Assembly (NCBI GenBank): GCA_018334755.1
Contig: JAGXLI010000009.1
Coordinates: 1 to 43,887, forward strand
Direction: 5' to 3'
Origin: Thermoplasmatota archaeon
GTDB taxonomy: Archaea; Thermoplasmatota; Thermoplasmata; Halarchaeoplasmatales; Halarchaeoplasmataceae
DNA length: 43,887 nt
The position numbers and the translations under genes were made by a program. Positions 35,563 through 43,887 of the stretch are shown piece after piece. A model generated the notes under the pieces. It had not been told where the DNA came from. It made no database searches and saw only the letters and a list, made by a program, of their open reading frames with translations. The stretch's first letter is position 1, and every line of letters begins with the position of its first letter.

Positions 35563-38310
35563 TTGTATAAAATGAGTACTATTACCCCTTATAAGGGAGA
35601 TATTAAATTGCCAGAGGATGAAAACGTATTGGATGAGATGGATTCCCACATCAAAGGGTTGAAGAATAGAGCAGAAAAACTCGAGAAAGAAAAAGAGAAG
35701 ATCGAAGAAAAGAAAAAAGAATTAGAAAAACGGGAAGAGAAGCTGGAGAGAGAAAAGGATCAACTTTCTGAGCGTTCCAATGTTTTAGATGAAAAGGAGG
35801 AAAGATTAGAAGAAAAAAAAGAAAATATCAGAGATGAAAAGGAACTAATCGAAGAAAAGAAAAAAAAGGTAGAAAAACGGAAAGAAAAACTAGCGGAAAA
35901 AAAGGATCAACTTTCCGAGCGATCCAAAGTTTTAGATGAAAAGGAAGAAAGATTAGAAGAAAAAAAGGAAGATATTAGAAATGAAGAGGAACAAATCGAG
36001 GAGATGAAAAAAGAAGTAGAAGAAAAGAAAGAATCACTAGAGAGAAAAGAGGAAAGATGGGGGAAACTGGAAGAGAAAGAAGAGGAGATAGAAGAGATAA
36101 AGAGCAATCTAAAAGAAAAGAGAGAGGAGATCAAAGAAAAAAATAGAAAACTTGAAGAAAAGATGGAGGAACTGTCAAGCAAGACTAAAATGTTGAACGA
36201 AGGGGAGGAAGAATTACAGGAAGCAGAAGAGAAGTTAGAAGAAGAAAAAAATGAATTAAAGGACAAGGAAGAAAGACTTGAAGAACGAGAAAAAGAACTG
36301 GAAGAAGAAAGATCCGAACTTAAAGAATTGAAAAAAGAAATAGAGGAGAGAGAAGAAAGGATCAAAGAGAAGGAAAAAGACATAAATTCTCGAGAAGAAG
36401 AACTGGAAAAAAAAGAAAATGAACTCGAAAAAGAAAGAGAGGATGTATCAGATAAAAAGAAAGAACTAGAGGAACGAGAAGAGGAGATCAAAGAAAAATC
36501 AGAAAAAATAGATGAAAAAGAAGAAGACCTAGAAGAGCGAGAAAACGAAATCGATGAAAAAGAAAGTGAAATAGAAGAAAAAGAAGAGGAACTCGAGGAA
36601 AAAGAAAAGGGATTGAAGATATGGGAAGACGGACTCAAAGAAAAAGAAGATAAAATTGAAAGCGAAAAAGAAGAAGTAAACGAGAAAAAAGATGAACTCA
36701 AAGGAAAGGAGGATGAACTAGAAGAATGGGAAAATGAAATCGACGAAAAAGAAAACACCCTAGAAAAAAAGGAAAAAGAACTCAATAAAAAAGAAGATGA
36801 ACTAGAAAGACTCGAAGAGGATATAGAGGAAAAAGAAAAGGAATTAGAAGGAAAAGAGGACGAATTAAAAAAATGGGAAGGCAACCTTAAGGAAAAGGAA
36901 GATAAAATAGAAAGCGAAAAGGAAGAAATTGAAGAAAAAAAAGATGAACTCAAAGAAAAAGAAGACGAATTAGAAAGACTGGAAGAGGAGATGGAGGAAA
37001 AAGAAAAGGAATTAGAAGAAAAAGAAGATGAGTTAAAAAAATGGGAAGACAATCTCAAGGAAAAGGAAGATAAGATTAAAACTGAGAAAGAAGAGATTGA
37101 AGGAAAGAAAGATGAACTCAACGAGAGGGAGGAAAAAGTAGAAGAGCTAAAGAATGAAATCGATGAAAAAGAAACTGAAATAGAAGAAAGGGAAGAGGAA
37201 CTCAATAAAAAAGAAGACGAGTTAGAAAAGTGGGAAGACGATCTCAAAGAAAAGGAAGACAAGACAGAAAGGGAAGAAATAAGTCACGGAGAAGAAGAAC
37301 TTAAAGAGAAAGAAGAAGAATTAGAGGGACGAGAAAAAGAACTCGAAGAAAAGGAGGAAGAACTCAGTAGAAAAGAAGATGAGCTGAAGAAATGGGAAGA
37401 CAGACTTAAGGAAGAAGAACAAGAAGTCAAAAAAGAAGAGCTGAAACATAAAATGAAACGTCTAGATAGAAGAGAAGAGGTAATAGAAGAATGGGAACAA
37501 GAAATCGCAGAAAAAGAGACCAAATTGGATAACAAAGAAAAAGAACTAGAGTCTGAAAAGTCTAAAATCCAGGAGGAAAAGGAAAAGTTAGAGGAAGAAG
37601 AGAAAAGACTAGAAGATTTGAAAGAAAAGAAAGAACCGCGCCAGGACTCGGAAGAATCTGAAGAAACGCCCAATACCTGCCCGAACTGCGGACAGGAACT
37701 AAGATACATCGATGAGTACGGCCGTTGGTACTGTGATAACTGCCAGGAATATAAGGACTCCGGAGAACAGCAGCAGGAAGACCATCAGAAATCTACTCAG
37801 GAGAAACAACAACCACCTAAACCAGAAGTAGCTGAAGAAAAGAGGGAAAGTATAGAGCAAAAAGAAGAAATAGAAAAGGAAGAAGAAAAAGAGAAAGTCA
37901 GAGAAGGCAAAGAAAAAGAGCAGAAACCTGAAGAAGAGAAAAGGTCCGATAAGAAAAAGAAAGAAGAAGATGTCGATCAAGAACTCATGGAAGCGAAGAA
38001 AAATGCGATAGATAAATTATTAGGTTTAGAACCCTGTGATGACCTGAAAGACAACTTTAAAAAAGAGGTGAGCGAGGAAGGAGATTGTGTTAAACTAGAG
38101 ATACATCCGGAGGATACCTTCGGTGAAATACGCCCCTTTGAAAGGGAGTCAGCGGAGGAAGGAAAGGATTACTACTATCTTAAGATCGACTGTAGAGAGT
38201 TCGATATCGAAAATATCAGAGAAAAATTGAGAGATTTCGAAGAAAACTATCAAAAGAAAATGGAGATGGAGCAGGAAAAAAAGAAGTGGTCTAAGGGAAA
38301 AAGGAGATAG
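35563..38310 (+). CDS. 915-aa long coiled-coil protein with zinc ribbon and C-terminal domain
   Basis: About 640 residues of uninterrupted Glu/Lys heptads, zinc ribbon CPNCGQELRYIDEYGRWYCDNCQEY, second charged linker, small C-terminal domain. Confidence 0.85.
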   Translation: MYKMSTITPYKGDIKLPEDENVLDEMDSHIKGLKNRAEKLEKEKEKIEEKKKELEKREEKLEREKDQLSERSNVLDEKEERLEEKKENIRDEKELIEEKKKKVEKRKEKLAEKKDQLSERSKVLDEKEERLEEKKEDIRNEEEQIEEMKKEVEEKKESLERKEERWGKLEEKEEEIEEIKSNLKEKREEIKEKNRKLEEKMEELSSKTKMLNEGEEELQEAEEKLEEEKNELKDKEERLEEREKELEEERSELKELKKEIEEREERIKEKEKDINSREEELEKKENELEKEREDVSDKKKELEEREEEIKEKSEKIDEKEEDLEERENEIDEKESEIEEKEEELEEKEKGLKIWEDGLKEKEDKIESEKEEVNEKKDELKGKEDELEEWENEIDEKENTLEKKEKELNKKEDELERLEEDIEEKEKELEGKEDELKKWEGNLKEKEDKIESEKEEIEEKKDELKEKEDELERLEEEMEEKEKELEEKEDELKKWEDNLKEKEDKIKTEKEEIEGKKDELNEREEKVEELKNEIDEKETEIEEREEELNKKEDELEKWEDDLKEKEDKTEREEISHGEEELKEKEEELEGREKELEEKEEELSRKEDELKKWEDRLKEEEQEVKKEELKHKMKRLDRREEVIEEWEQEIAEKETKLDNKEKELESEKSKIQEEKEKLEEEEKRLEDLKEKKEPRQDSEESEETPNTCPNCGQELRYIDEYGRWYCDNCQEYKDSGEQQQEDHQKSTQEKQQPPKPEVAEEKRESIEQKEEIEKEEEKEKVREGKEKEQKPEEEKRSDKKKKEEDVDQELMEAKKNAIDKLLGLEPCDDLKDNFKKEVSEEGDCVKLEIHPEDTFGEIRPFERESAEEGKDYYYLKIDCREFDIENIREKLRDFEENYQKKMEMEQEKKKWSKGKRR
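35755..36048 (+). repeat. Intragenic tandem repeat, 2 x 147 bp (49 aa, 7 heptads)
   Basis: KDQLSERSNVLDEKEERLEEKKENIRDEKELIEE... repeated as KDQLSERSKVLDEKEERLEEKKEDIRNEEEQIEE..., offset 147 bp. Confidence 0.8.
36868..37203 (+). repeat. Intragenic tandem repeat, about 168-bp period (56 aa, 8 heptads)
   Basis: KKWEGNLKEKEDKIESEKEEIEEKKDELKEKEDELERLEEEM... repeated as KKWEDNLKEKEDKIKTEKEEIEGKKDELN..., offset 168 bp. Confidence 0.75.
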
Positions 38311-38381
38311 AGAAGCTAAAGTCTTTGTGACTCTCCTAAAAGTGAAGAGGATTTTCCGGGCCAGAAAGTTTTGCCGAATAA

Positions 38382-39119
38382 TTATGTACTCTCTATCCTT
38401 GGAGCTAATAAGTACCTAACGTTACCATCGCCGTCTGCAAAATCAAATTGTATCTTGATAGGATAGTCAGCTCCCAGTTCGATATCTAAAATGGTGTCTT
38501 TTGAGACACATTTGACCATGCTGGAGAAGTAGTCTAGGGCAAAAAGGGACCTCACTTCTTCATTAGCGCTCAACTCTTCCAGCTCATCTTCACTTAAAGA
38601 TAATCTGACCATATCTTCATCTTCTTCTGAGAATATCTCAAAACCGTCAGAATTCGCGGTGATCGATACATGGTCTGAGATATTCTCAGACGCCTTGACG
38701 CCGTTGAGAAGATGCTTACCTTTTATCTTTAGATTGAGGGGTAAGTCAAGGCTGGGAACGTTCGGGTCCGTCATACCGGCGGTGTCTAATAAAGGCATCT
38801 TTTGAGTTATGCTGTTGACTTTCATCCTCAGACGATTTTCATCTTCATCGTGTTCCATCTCGATGATAGACCCCGATTCGGAGAGCTTTAAGAACTGCTC
38901 GATCTTGGTTATATTTAAACCCAATTCTGTTTCTTCAGCTTCATATGTCTCAAAAGCTTCTTTATCTAACCTTAAGTCGACCATGGCTACATGGGCAGGG
39001 TCTACAGCCTTTAAAGATAGTCCGTCTTCGTCGAGATTTATCTTTACCTCGTCAACTATAGTCCCCACGATCTCTATCAGGTCCTTCAATACGTTAGACT
39101 TTATCTCAGCGTTTAACAT
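38382..39119 (-). CDS. pcn: DNA polymerase sliding clamp PCNA
   Basis: IVDEVKINLDEDGLSLKAVDPAHVAMVDLRL, LGLNITKIEQFLKL, C-terminal YPIKIQFDFADGDGNVRYLLAPRIES. Confidence 0.97.
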   Translation of the reverse strand: MLNAEIKSNVLKDLIEIVGTIVDEVKINLDEDGLSLKAVDPAHVAMVDLRLDKEAFETYEAEETELGLNITKIEQFLKLSESGSIIEMEHDEDENRLRMKVNSITQKMPLLDTAGMTDPNVPSLDLPLNLKIKGKHLLNGVKASENISDHVSITANSDGFEIFSEEDEDMVRLSLSEDELEELSANEEVRSLFALDYFSSMVKCVSKDTILDIELGADYPIKIQFDFADGDGNVRYLLAPRIEST

Positions 39120-39256
39120 GATATCCCCTTGAATTATTTACTTGGTTCGGGAGTAAATAAGAGGATTATGATATAAGGGTTATGGTTTTAAAAGATTTTC
39201 ATCCGTAAAGCGTTATCTGCATTAGTTACATATATTTCTTTCATAATCCAAGCTAT

Positions 39257-39970
39257 ATGGAAAAACTAGACGAACTAGGATTGAAAGGGAAACTTGTGCT
39301 GGACGCGGGAACGGGCGCCTGCGGGATGACCGAGTTCTTGGAAAAAAGAGGAGCCGATGTAGTCTCTATAGACCTCAATAAAGAATTTATGGAAGAATGT
39401 CGGAACCAGTTGGAAAAGGCGAATTTTATCCGGGGAAACCTTTCAGAGCTGCAGTTCATCAAACCGGAGACTTTCGATCACGTGATGTGTAAGGCGACCG
39501 TGAGTGCTCTCTCAGAAAACATAACACTCTTCGTGAGCTCAGTGTTCAGGGAGTTTTACAGAGTGCTGAAAGATGACGGTCAATTGACGATAATCGATTA
39601 CTATCCTTTCAACGAGGAGACTTCGCCCTGTGCTTTAGACGAGGTACAAGTCGGGATCTGGAGGTTGGAAAAAGCTGTCTATGAGCTCTTAGGGGAAAGC
39701 CATCTGGAAGAGTATCCACCTCAGATGATAGAAGACGAATTGAAGTCTATCGGCTTCGCAGAAGTTGAAGAGTCGATACGAAGGGACGAATTGCCTTGGA
39801 GCGATGAGCTGTTAGGAGAACACGAAGAACTAATCGAAGAGAAGATAGAAGAGATCGAAGAAAATTACCTGCGGGAGGCCTTGACCAAGAAGCTGCGGGA
39901 ATTGATGGAGTTGGCAAAAGAAAAAAAGGTCGAGTCCGGGGCGATGTTCGAGTTGAGAGCTCAGAAGTGA
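39257..39970 (+). CDS. Class I SAM-dependent methyltransferase
   Basis: LVLDAGTGACGMTEFLEKRGADVVSIDLN, FREFYRVLKDDGQLTIIDYYPF. Confidence 0.85.
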   Translation: MEKLDELGLKGKLVLDAGTGACGMTEFLEKRGADVVSIDLNKEFMEECRNQLEKANFIRGNLSELQFIKPETFDHVMCKATVSALSENITLFVSSVFREFYRVLKDDGQLTIIDYYPFNEETSPCALDEVQVGIWRLEKAVYELLGESHLEEYPPQMIEDELKSIGFAEVEESIRRDELPWSDELLGEHEELIEEKIEEIEENYLREALTKKLRELMELAKEKKVESGAMFELRAQK

Positions 39971-39971
39971 A

Positions 39972-40874
39972 CTATTCTCTAAGTTCTCCAAAGGTGGTGA
40001 TCCTTTCCGCCAGCGCGTTATGTTTATGGATGGATTCCTCGCTTTCACTTTTGACTTCTATATGAGTGGAACCAGGGAAATCATCATATCTTTCCAAGAC
40101 CTTCGATAATATCTCTCTAACGACATCCTCGACGAATTTGGGATTCTCATGAGCTTGGATGACGATCTCCGCTTCGTCCTCTCTTTTCAAGATCTCATGG
40201 GTGGGAGACGAGAGAGAGCTCTCGATTATCTCTATCAGGTCGTTGACCTCTACTTCTTTTTCTGCTGGAACCTCGAGCATCGCTGTGGTTTCATTCCTCT
40301 GATTGTGAGTGATGACCGGTATCTCGTCCAAGTCATTGGCCATCTCAGGATGGGTCTCTTTTAACTTTTCTCTCGTACCCTCCATTGCGCAGGGGCAGGT
40401 GTTCATCCCTATCGCAGTTACCCCGATATACTTTCTAATCCTACTATTCCTCCTTCCCTCGGCTTTAGCTCTTATCTGGTAATTTTCAAGACTTGTTCTT
40501 CCTTTTGGTGATTCCTTTTCGAGAAAATAATCAGCGTGGATATCCACTTCTGAATAAGAGGCGTATTCATGCTTGTCTAAAAGTTGACCGCACATCGTAG
40601 AAGCCAGGTTTTCTAGACCTTCTACAGGTTCTCTTACGGTCTTATCCACAATCTCTGAAGTCACCTCGACGTTTCTAGACATATGAGAACCTTTTTGATC
40701 AGAGGGGAGGTCCACGTATATATCCAGAGTGGCATTTAGCGTCCTACTGCCCCAAGGCCTCTTAACCTCAATAGGTTTCTTGACTCCGGTCACCCCGACC
40801 CTTGTCAATTTAAACCGTTTTTCCGCCAACCTGCTCTGCACATCCGTCGACTCATTCATAGACGTAGATTCCAC
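39972..40874 (-). CDS. mptA: GTP cyclohydrolase MptA (GTP cyclohydrolase IV family)
   Basis: KRFKLTRVGVTGVKKPIEV, SRNVEVTSEIV, YIGVTAIGMNTCPCAMEGTRE, ITHNQRNETTAML. Confidence 0.93.
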   Translation of the reverse strand: MESTSMNESTDVQSRLAEKRFKLTRVGVTGVKKPIEVKRPWGSRTLNATLDIYVDLPSDQKGSHMSRNVEVTSEIVDKTVREPVEGLENLASTMCGQLLDKHEYASYSEVDIHADYFLEKESPKGRTSLENYQIRAKAEGRRNSRIRKYIGVTAIGMNTCPCAMEGTREKLKETHPEMANDLDEIPVITHNQRNETTAMLEVPAEKEVEVNDLIEIIESSLSSPTHEILKREDEAEIVIQAHENPKFVEDVVREILSKVLERYDDFPGSTHIEVKSESEESIHKHNALAERITTFGELRE

Positions 40875-40973
40875 TGAAAATTTATAAAGACTTCGGTCGG
40901 ACTTGAAGAGAAAGCAGGCCCCTCCATTTATATAATGCCTTGATACTGTGATGATGTGTAAGAATCTAAAGAG

Positions 40974-41276
40974 GTGATGACGATGCCAGCAAAAGAAGAG
41001 GTCGTAGAAAGACTAAAACAGGTAATGGATCCCGAGACCGGAACCGATGTATACAGCATGGGGCTGATCTCCGATCTGGAAGTTGAGGACGAGTCAATAA
41101 GTCTAACATTTACTCCAAGCAGTCCTTTCTGTCCTATGGGAGTCCAATTAGTGGTCAAAGTCAAGGAAGGTCTGAAAGGTCTAGACGGTTTAGAAGAAGA
41201 GGATATAGATATAACGGTTGAGGGGCATATCAACTCAGAAGAGATAAACCAAAAATTGGATGAGGGTGAATTATAA
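40974..41276 (+). CDS. MIP18/DUF59-family metal-sulfur cluster assembly factor
   Basis: VVERLKQVMDPETGTDVYSMGLISDLEVEDESISLTFTPSSPFCPMGVQL. Confidence 0.88.
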   Translation: MMTMPAKEEVVERLKQVMDPETGTDVYSMGLISDLEVEDESISLTFTPSSPFCPMGVQLVVKVKEGLKGLDGLEEEDIDITVEGHINSEEINQKLDEGEL

Positions 41277-42137
41277 TTGGAGATACACCCTGAATGTGTA
41301 CCTTGTCTTTTGAAAAGGTGCCGGTACGAGGCCGAAATCGTTGACGAAGACAAGGAAGGAGAGGTCATAAAACGGGCCCTCTCCATCCTAAATGAAGAAT
41401 TTGAAGAGGGAGCAGTTTCTGCCGAAGTCGCCACCAAAGTACACGGTAAAGTCTATGATATTCTAGGGACAGATGATCCTTATTCTGAAATAAAGAAGAA
41501 AAGCAACGAGGCTGCTGAAGAATTACTACCAAAAGCAGAAAAGATAGCCGAAGAAGGGTCATTTAGGGAAGCAGTACTTGTTTCAATAGCCGGAAACGTT
41601 CTAGATTTCGGGTACAGGGACGATATAGCCTCGCCTGATTACCTTATAGAGGAATTCCAAAATATAATAGATGAGGGGCTAGGGTACGATGATACTGACG
41701 AGATTGAAGGGATACTAAAAGAGGGCGATGAAGTGATTTTCTTCACCGATAATGCAGGTGAGATAGTTTTCGATACCATACTTCTAAAAAAGATAAAAGA
41801 GTATGAGATACATCTGACCGTGGTAGTCAAAGGTGAACCTATACTTACTGATGCCACGATGGAAGACGCTTTAAAATATGATATAGATGAGATCTCTGAT
41901 CAGTTGGAAACTACGGGAGGTTATGCGGTCGGTGTTGATTTCGAGATAATACCCAAAGAGGTTGAGGAAAAGCTGAGAAGAGCCGACCTGATAATCGCTA
42001 AAGGCATGGCGAACTGGGAGTCGTTCTCGGAAATGGATTATTCACCCATCGCATTTTTGACTCGAAGTAAATGTGAGCCCGTCTCTAATACTATGGGAGT
42101 CCCCTTCGATGAGAACATAGCTAAATTATTCAAATGA
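41277..42137 (+). CDS. DUF89/ARMT1-like damage-control phosphatase family protein
   Basis: TTG start; MEIHPECVPCLLKRC, DDPYSEIKKKSNEAAEELLP, FFTDNAGEIVFDTILLKKI, ADLIIAKGMANWESFSE. Confidence 0.88.
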   Translation: MEIHPECVPCLLKRCRYEAEIVDEDKEGEVIKRALSILNEEFEEGAVSAEVATKVHGKVYDILGTDDPYSEIKKKSNEAAEELLPKAEKIAEEGSFREAVLVSIAGNVLDFGYRDDIASPDYLIEEFQNIIDEGLGYDDTDEIEGILKEGDEVIFFTDNAGEIVFDTILLKKIKEYEIHLTVVVKGEPILTDATMEDALKYDIDEISDQLETTGGYAVGVDFEIIPKEVEEKLRRADLIIAKGMANWESFSEMDYSPIAFLTRSKCEPVSNTMGVPFDENIAKLFK

Positions 42138-42674
42138 ACAGTACCTGTAGCCTACCAGTGTTTCGGCGGTCACGGACCATGGTTTCATCTGTCTTGGCGA
42201 TATGGAAATTTTTCTATCCGCCCATCGATAAACTGGATGGTCGAAATCTCCCTTTCTGAATCCACCTATCACCACTACATAATCTTCTGTCCTCGAGAAA
42301 ACCTCAGAAGGATCTACTTTCTCGCCTTTAGATGTCATCACCATCTTCTTTCCGATCTGGTCATTCAAAGTCTCTATCAACCATTCTTCTGAAACCCTGA
42401 TCCCTTGAGGCTGGTCACCTTTAGCGGCGTTGAGCATCATCTTTTTGAATCTTTCTATGTCATCAGGGATCTTAACGTCGGATCCAAAATAGAAAACTTT
42501 GTCTTCTATGGTATGGACTATAGTTCTCAATTCCCTCTCTTCCGCGAGACCCGAGTCCTGAGTCAACAATAGGGGGAAATGGACCATCTCAGGAAAGGAC
42601 TTGTTGCCATCTATCTCGCCCGGGCTGACCTTAATCTCGCATTCTGCCAATACCAAAGTCAGCATATGAATCAC
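42126..42674 (-). CDS. nep1: Nep1/EMG1-type SPOUT rRNA pseudouridine methyltransferase
   Basis: LTLVLAECEIKVSP, LLTQDSGLAEE, VVVIGGFRKGDF, ISISPRQMKPWSVTAETLVGYRYCSFE; GTG start overlapping the stop of a 29-aa ORF. Confidence 0.8.
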   Translation of the reverse strand: MIHMLTLVLAECEIKVSPGEIDGNKSFPEMVHFPLLLTQDSGLAEERELRTIVHTIEDKVFYFGSDVKIPDDIERFKKMMLNAAKGDQPQGIRVSEEWLIETLNDQIGKKMVMTSKGEKVDPSEVFSRTEDYVVVIGGFRKGDFDHPVYRWADRKISISPRQMKPWSVTAETLVGYRYCSFE

Positions 42675-42760
42675 GTTACGATCTTATCCGATCCGACTTC
42701 TCCACGATCCATCTTTATCTCACGGCCGTTCCTTCTTGTCGGAGGGGGGTTTTCTTGCAT
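42671..42760 (-). CDS. 29-aa leader ORF translationally coupled to nep1
   Basis: MQENPPPTRRNGREIKMDRGEVGSDKIVT*; stop/start overlap GTGA with nep1; TATA-like ttttataatt centred about 27 nt upstream of its ATG. Confidence 0.4.
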   Translation of the reverse strand: MQENPPPTRRNGREIKMDRGEVGSDKIVT

Positions 42761-42911
42761 CTTCTCAGATTAGGGAATATCAATTATAAAAGGATTTGTA
42801 CCAGCTACTATAATCTTTCCTTTTGACTCGAAAGACTTCGGAAAACTCTTTTTCCTCCTTTAGTTAGCCCGTAATATCCCCATCGCTCGATGACCAGAGT
42901 GGTCGCCACTA

Positions 42912-43887
42912 TCATAGTTGATCAGATATCGAGTTCATCGTTTGGACGACGTCTTTAGTCTCTTTTACATCGTGGACTCTGAGCACAGAAACGCCTTTTT
43001 CAACTGCATCTGCGGCTACAGCTAAAGAACCGTATAATCTATTGTCAGCCTTCTTTCCAAGTATCTCTCCCAGGAAACTTTTACGAGAAGCCCCGAGAAG
43101 AACAGGATAACCCAAGGAAGAAAATTCGTCTAGACGGTCTAGGATCTCAAGATTATGTTCAAGTTTTTTTCCAAATCCTATCCCTGGATCGATGATTATC
43201 TTTTCTTCCTCTATCCCGGCTTTTTTAGCGACTTCTATCCTTTCATGGAAAAAGGAAGAGATATCCCCGATCACGTCCTCATAAGAAGGGTCTTCCTGCA
43301 TATCTTTCGGTTTACCCTGCATATGCATCATGATCACGGGAACATCCAATCCTGCAATTTTTTCTGGCATGCCCTCCTGTCTCAGGGCAAAAACATCATT
43401 GACTATATCCGCTCCGGCCTCTACAGCCTTTTCAGCGACCTTCGGTTTATAAGTATCTATAGATATAGGGATATCAATCTGAGAGGAGAGTTCTTCTATG
43501 ACCGGGACAACTCTCTCCAATTCCTTTTGCTTAGAGATGCGTTCACTTCCTGGCCGTGTACTCTCCCCACCAATGTCTATTATATCCGCTCCCTCCTCAG
43601 CCATCTCTACGCCTCTCTCTACTGCTTTTTCTGCTGCATCGTAGTCTCCACCGTCGTAAAACGAATCTGGCGTAACATTCAGTATACCCATGATCTGACA
43701 GGATTCACCATCCCAGGGAAGAGCGTTAAAGCTTGAATATGATCCTATAACATCTTCCATCTCTTCAGCGAGTCTAGGCAGGTCGAAAGGTTGCTCTTTC
43801 AATTTTTCTTCCACTTTTTGATACTGAGCGAGGGTGCCCATCATCACGATCTCGCTTTTTTGGGTTGAGAGTTCTAGAGAACTCCAA
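42912..43887 (-). CDS. Dihydropteroate synthase-family protein (start may lie beyond the window)
   Basis: IMGILNVTPDSFYDGGDY, IIDIGGESTRPGSE, PISIDTYKP, VIMMHMQGKPKDMQ, IIDPGIGFGKKLEHNL, LGASRKSFLG; the frame stays open upstream of the ATG cluster at 43847 to the window edge. Confidence 0.92.
   Translation of the reverse strand, partial: WSSLELSTQKSEIVMMGTLAQYQKVEEKLKEQPFDLPRLAEEMEDVIGSYSSFNALPWDGESCQIMGILNVTPDSFYDGGDYDAAEKAVERGVEMAEEGADIIDIGGESTRPGSERISKQKELERVVPVIEELSSQIDIPISIDTYKPKVAEKAVEAGADIVNDVFALRQEGMPEKIAGLDVPVIMMHMQGKPKDMQEDPSYEDVIGDISSFFHERIEVAKKAGIEEEKIIIDPGIGFGKKLEHNLEILDRLDEFSSLGYPVLLGASRKSFLGEILGKKADNRLYGSLAVAADAVEKGVSVLRVHDVKETKDVVQTMNSISDQL

Noticed and set aside
35907-37709. 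Long antisense ORFs (451 aa and 141 aa, Ser/Phe rich) opposite the coiled-coil gene
   Set aside because: Compositional artefact of GAA/GAG/AAA-rich coding sequence; low-complexity Ser/Phe product, no RBS or promoter evidence.
1-43887. CRISPR arrays, transposons, integrases, prophage or defence islands
   Set aside because: No regularly spaced direct repeats with unique spacers, no transposase or integrase motifs, no recognisable defence genes; the content is core chromosomal.

Overview
This is a gene-dense archaeal (euryarchaeal-type) chromosomal segment. Information-processing genes recognised by translated motifs include the thermosome, Orc1/Cdc6, AspRS, Hjc resolvase, Csl4, aEF-1beta, TFS, PCNA, Nep1 and one tRNA-Glu(CTC). 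Metabolic genes include AhcY, archaeal phosphopantothenate synthetase, and methanopterin-pathway enzymes (MptA, MptE-like, DHPS-like). There are also several membrane, surface and coiled-coil proteins. I saw no CRISPR array, prophage or transposon. The ORF track misses a PiT-family permease (minus strand, 1-902), a Roadblock/LC7 gene lacking ATG/GTG/TTG (16680-17072), a zinc-finger microprotein (21648-21815), a two-TM microprotein (27627-27797) and a 29-aa ORF coupled to nep1 (42671-42760). The best candidates for new biology are: (i) a three-hairpin RNA-like element directly downstream of tRNA-Glu; (ii) a TPR protein ending in 12 back-to-back CxxC modules; (iii) a Roadblock + GvpD/KaiC-like ATPase + coiled-coil gene module with an apparent ATT start; (iv) a 915-aa heptad-phased coiled-coil protein with a zinc ribbon; (v) a divergent FtsZ paralog; (vi) an ORB-like element abutting the orc1 promoter; (vii) a decayed TFB zinc-ribbon remnant. 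All calls come from reading motifs by eye; no database search was run.
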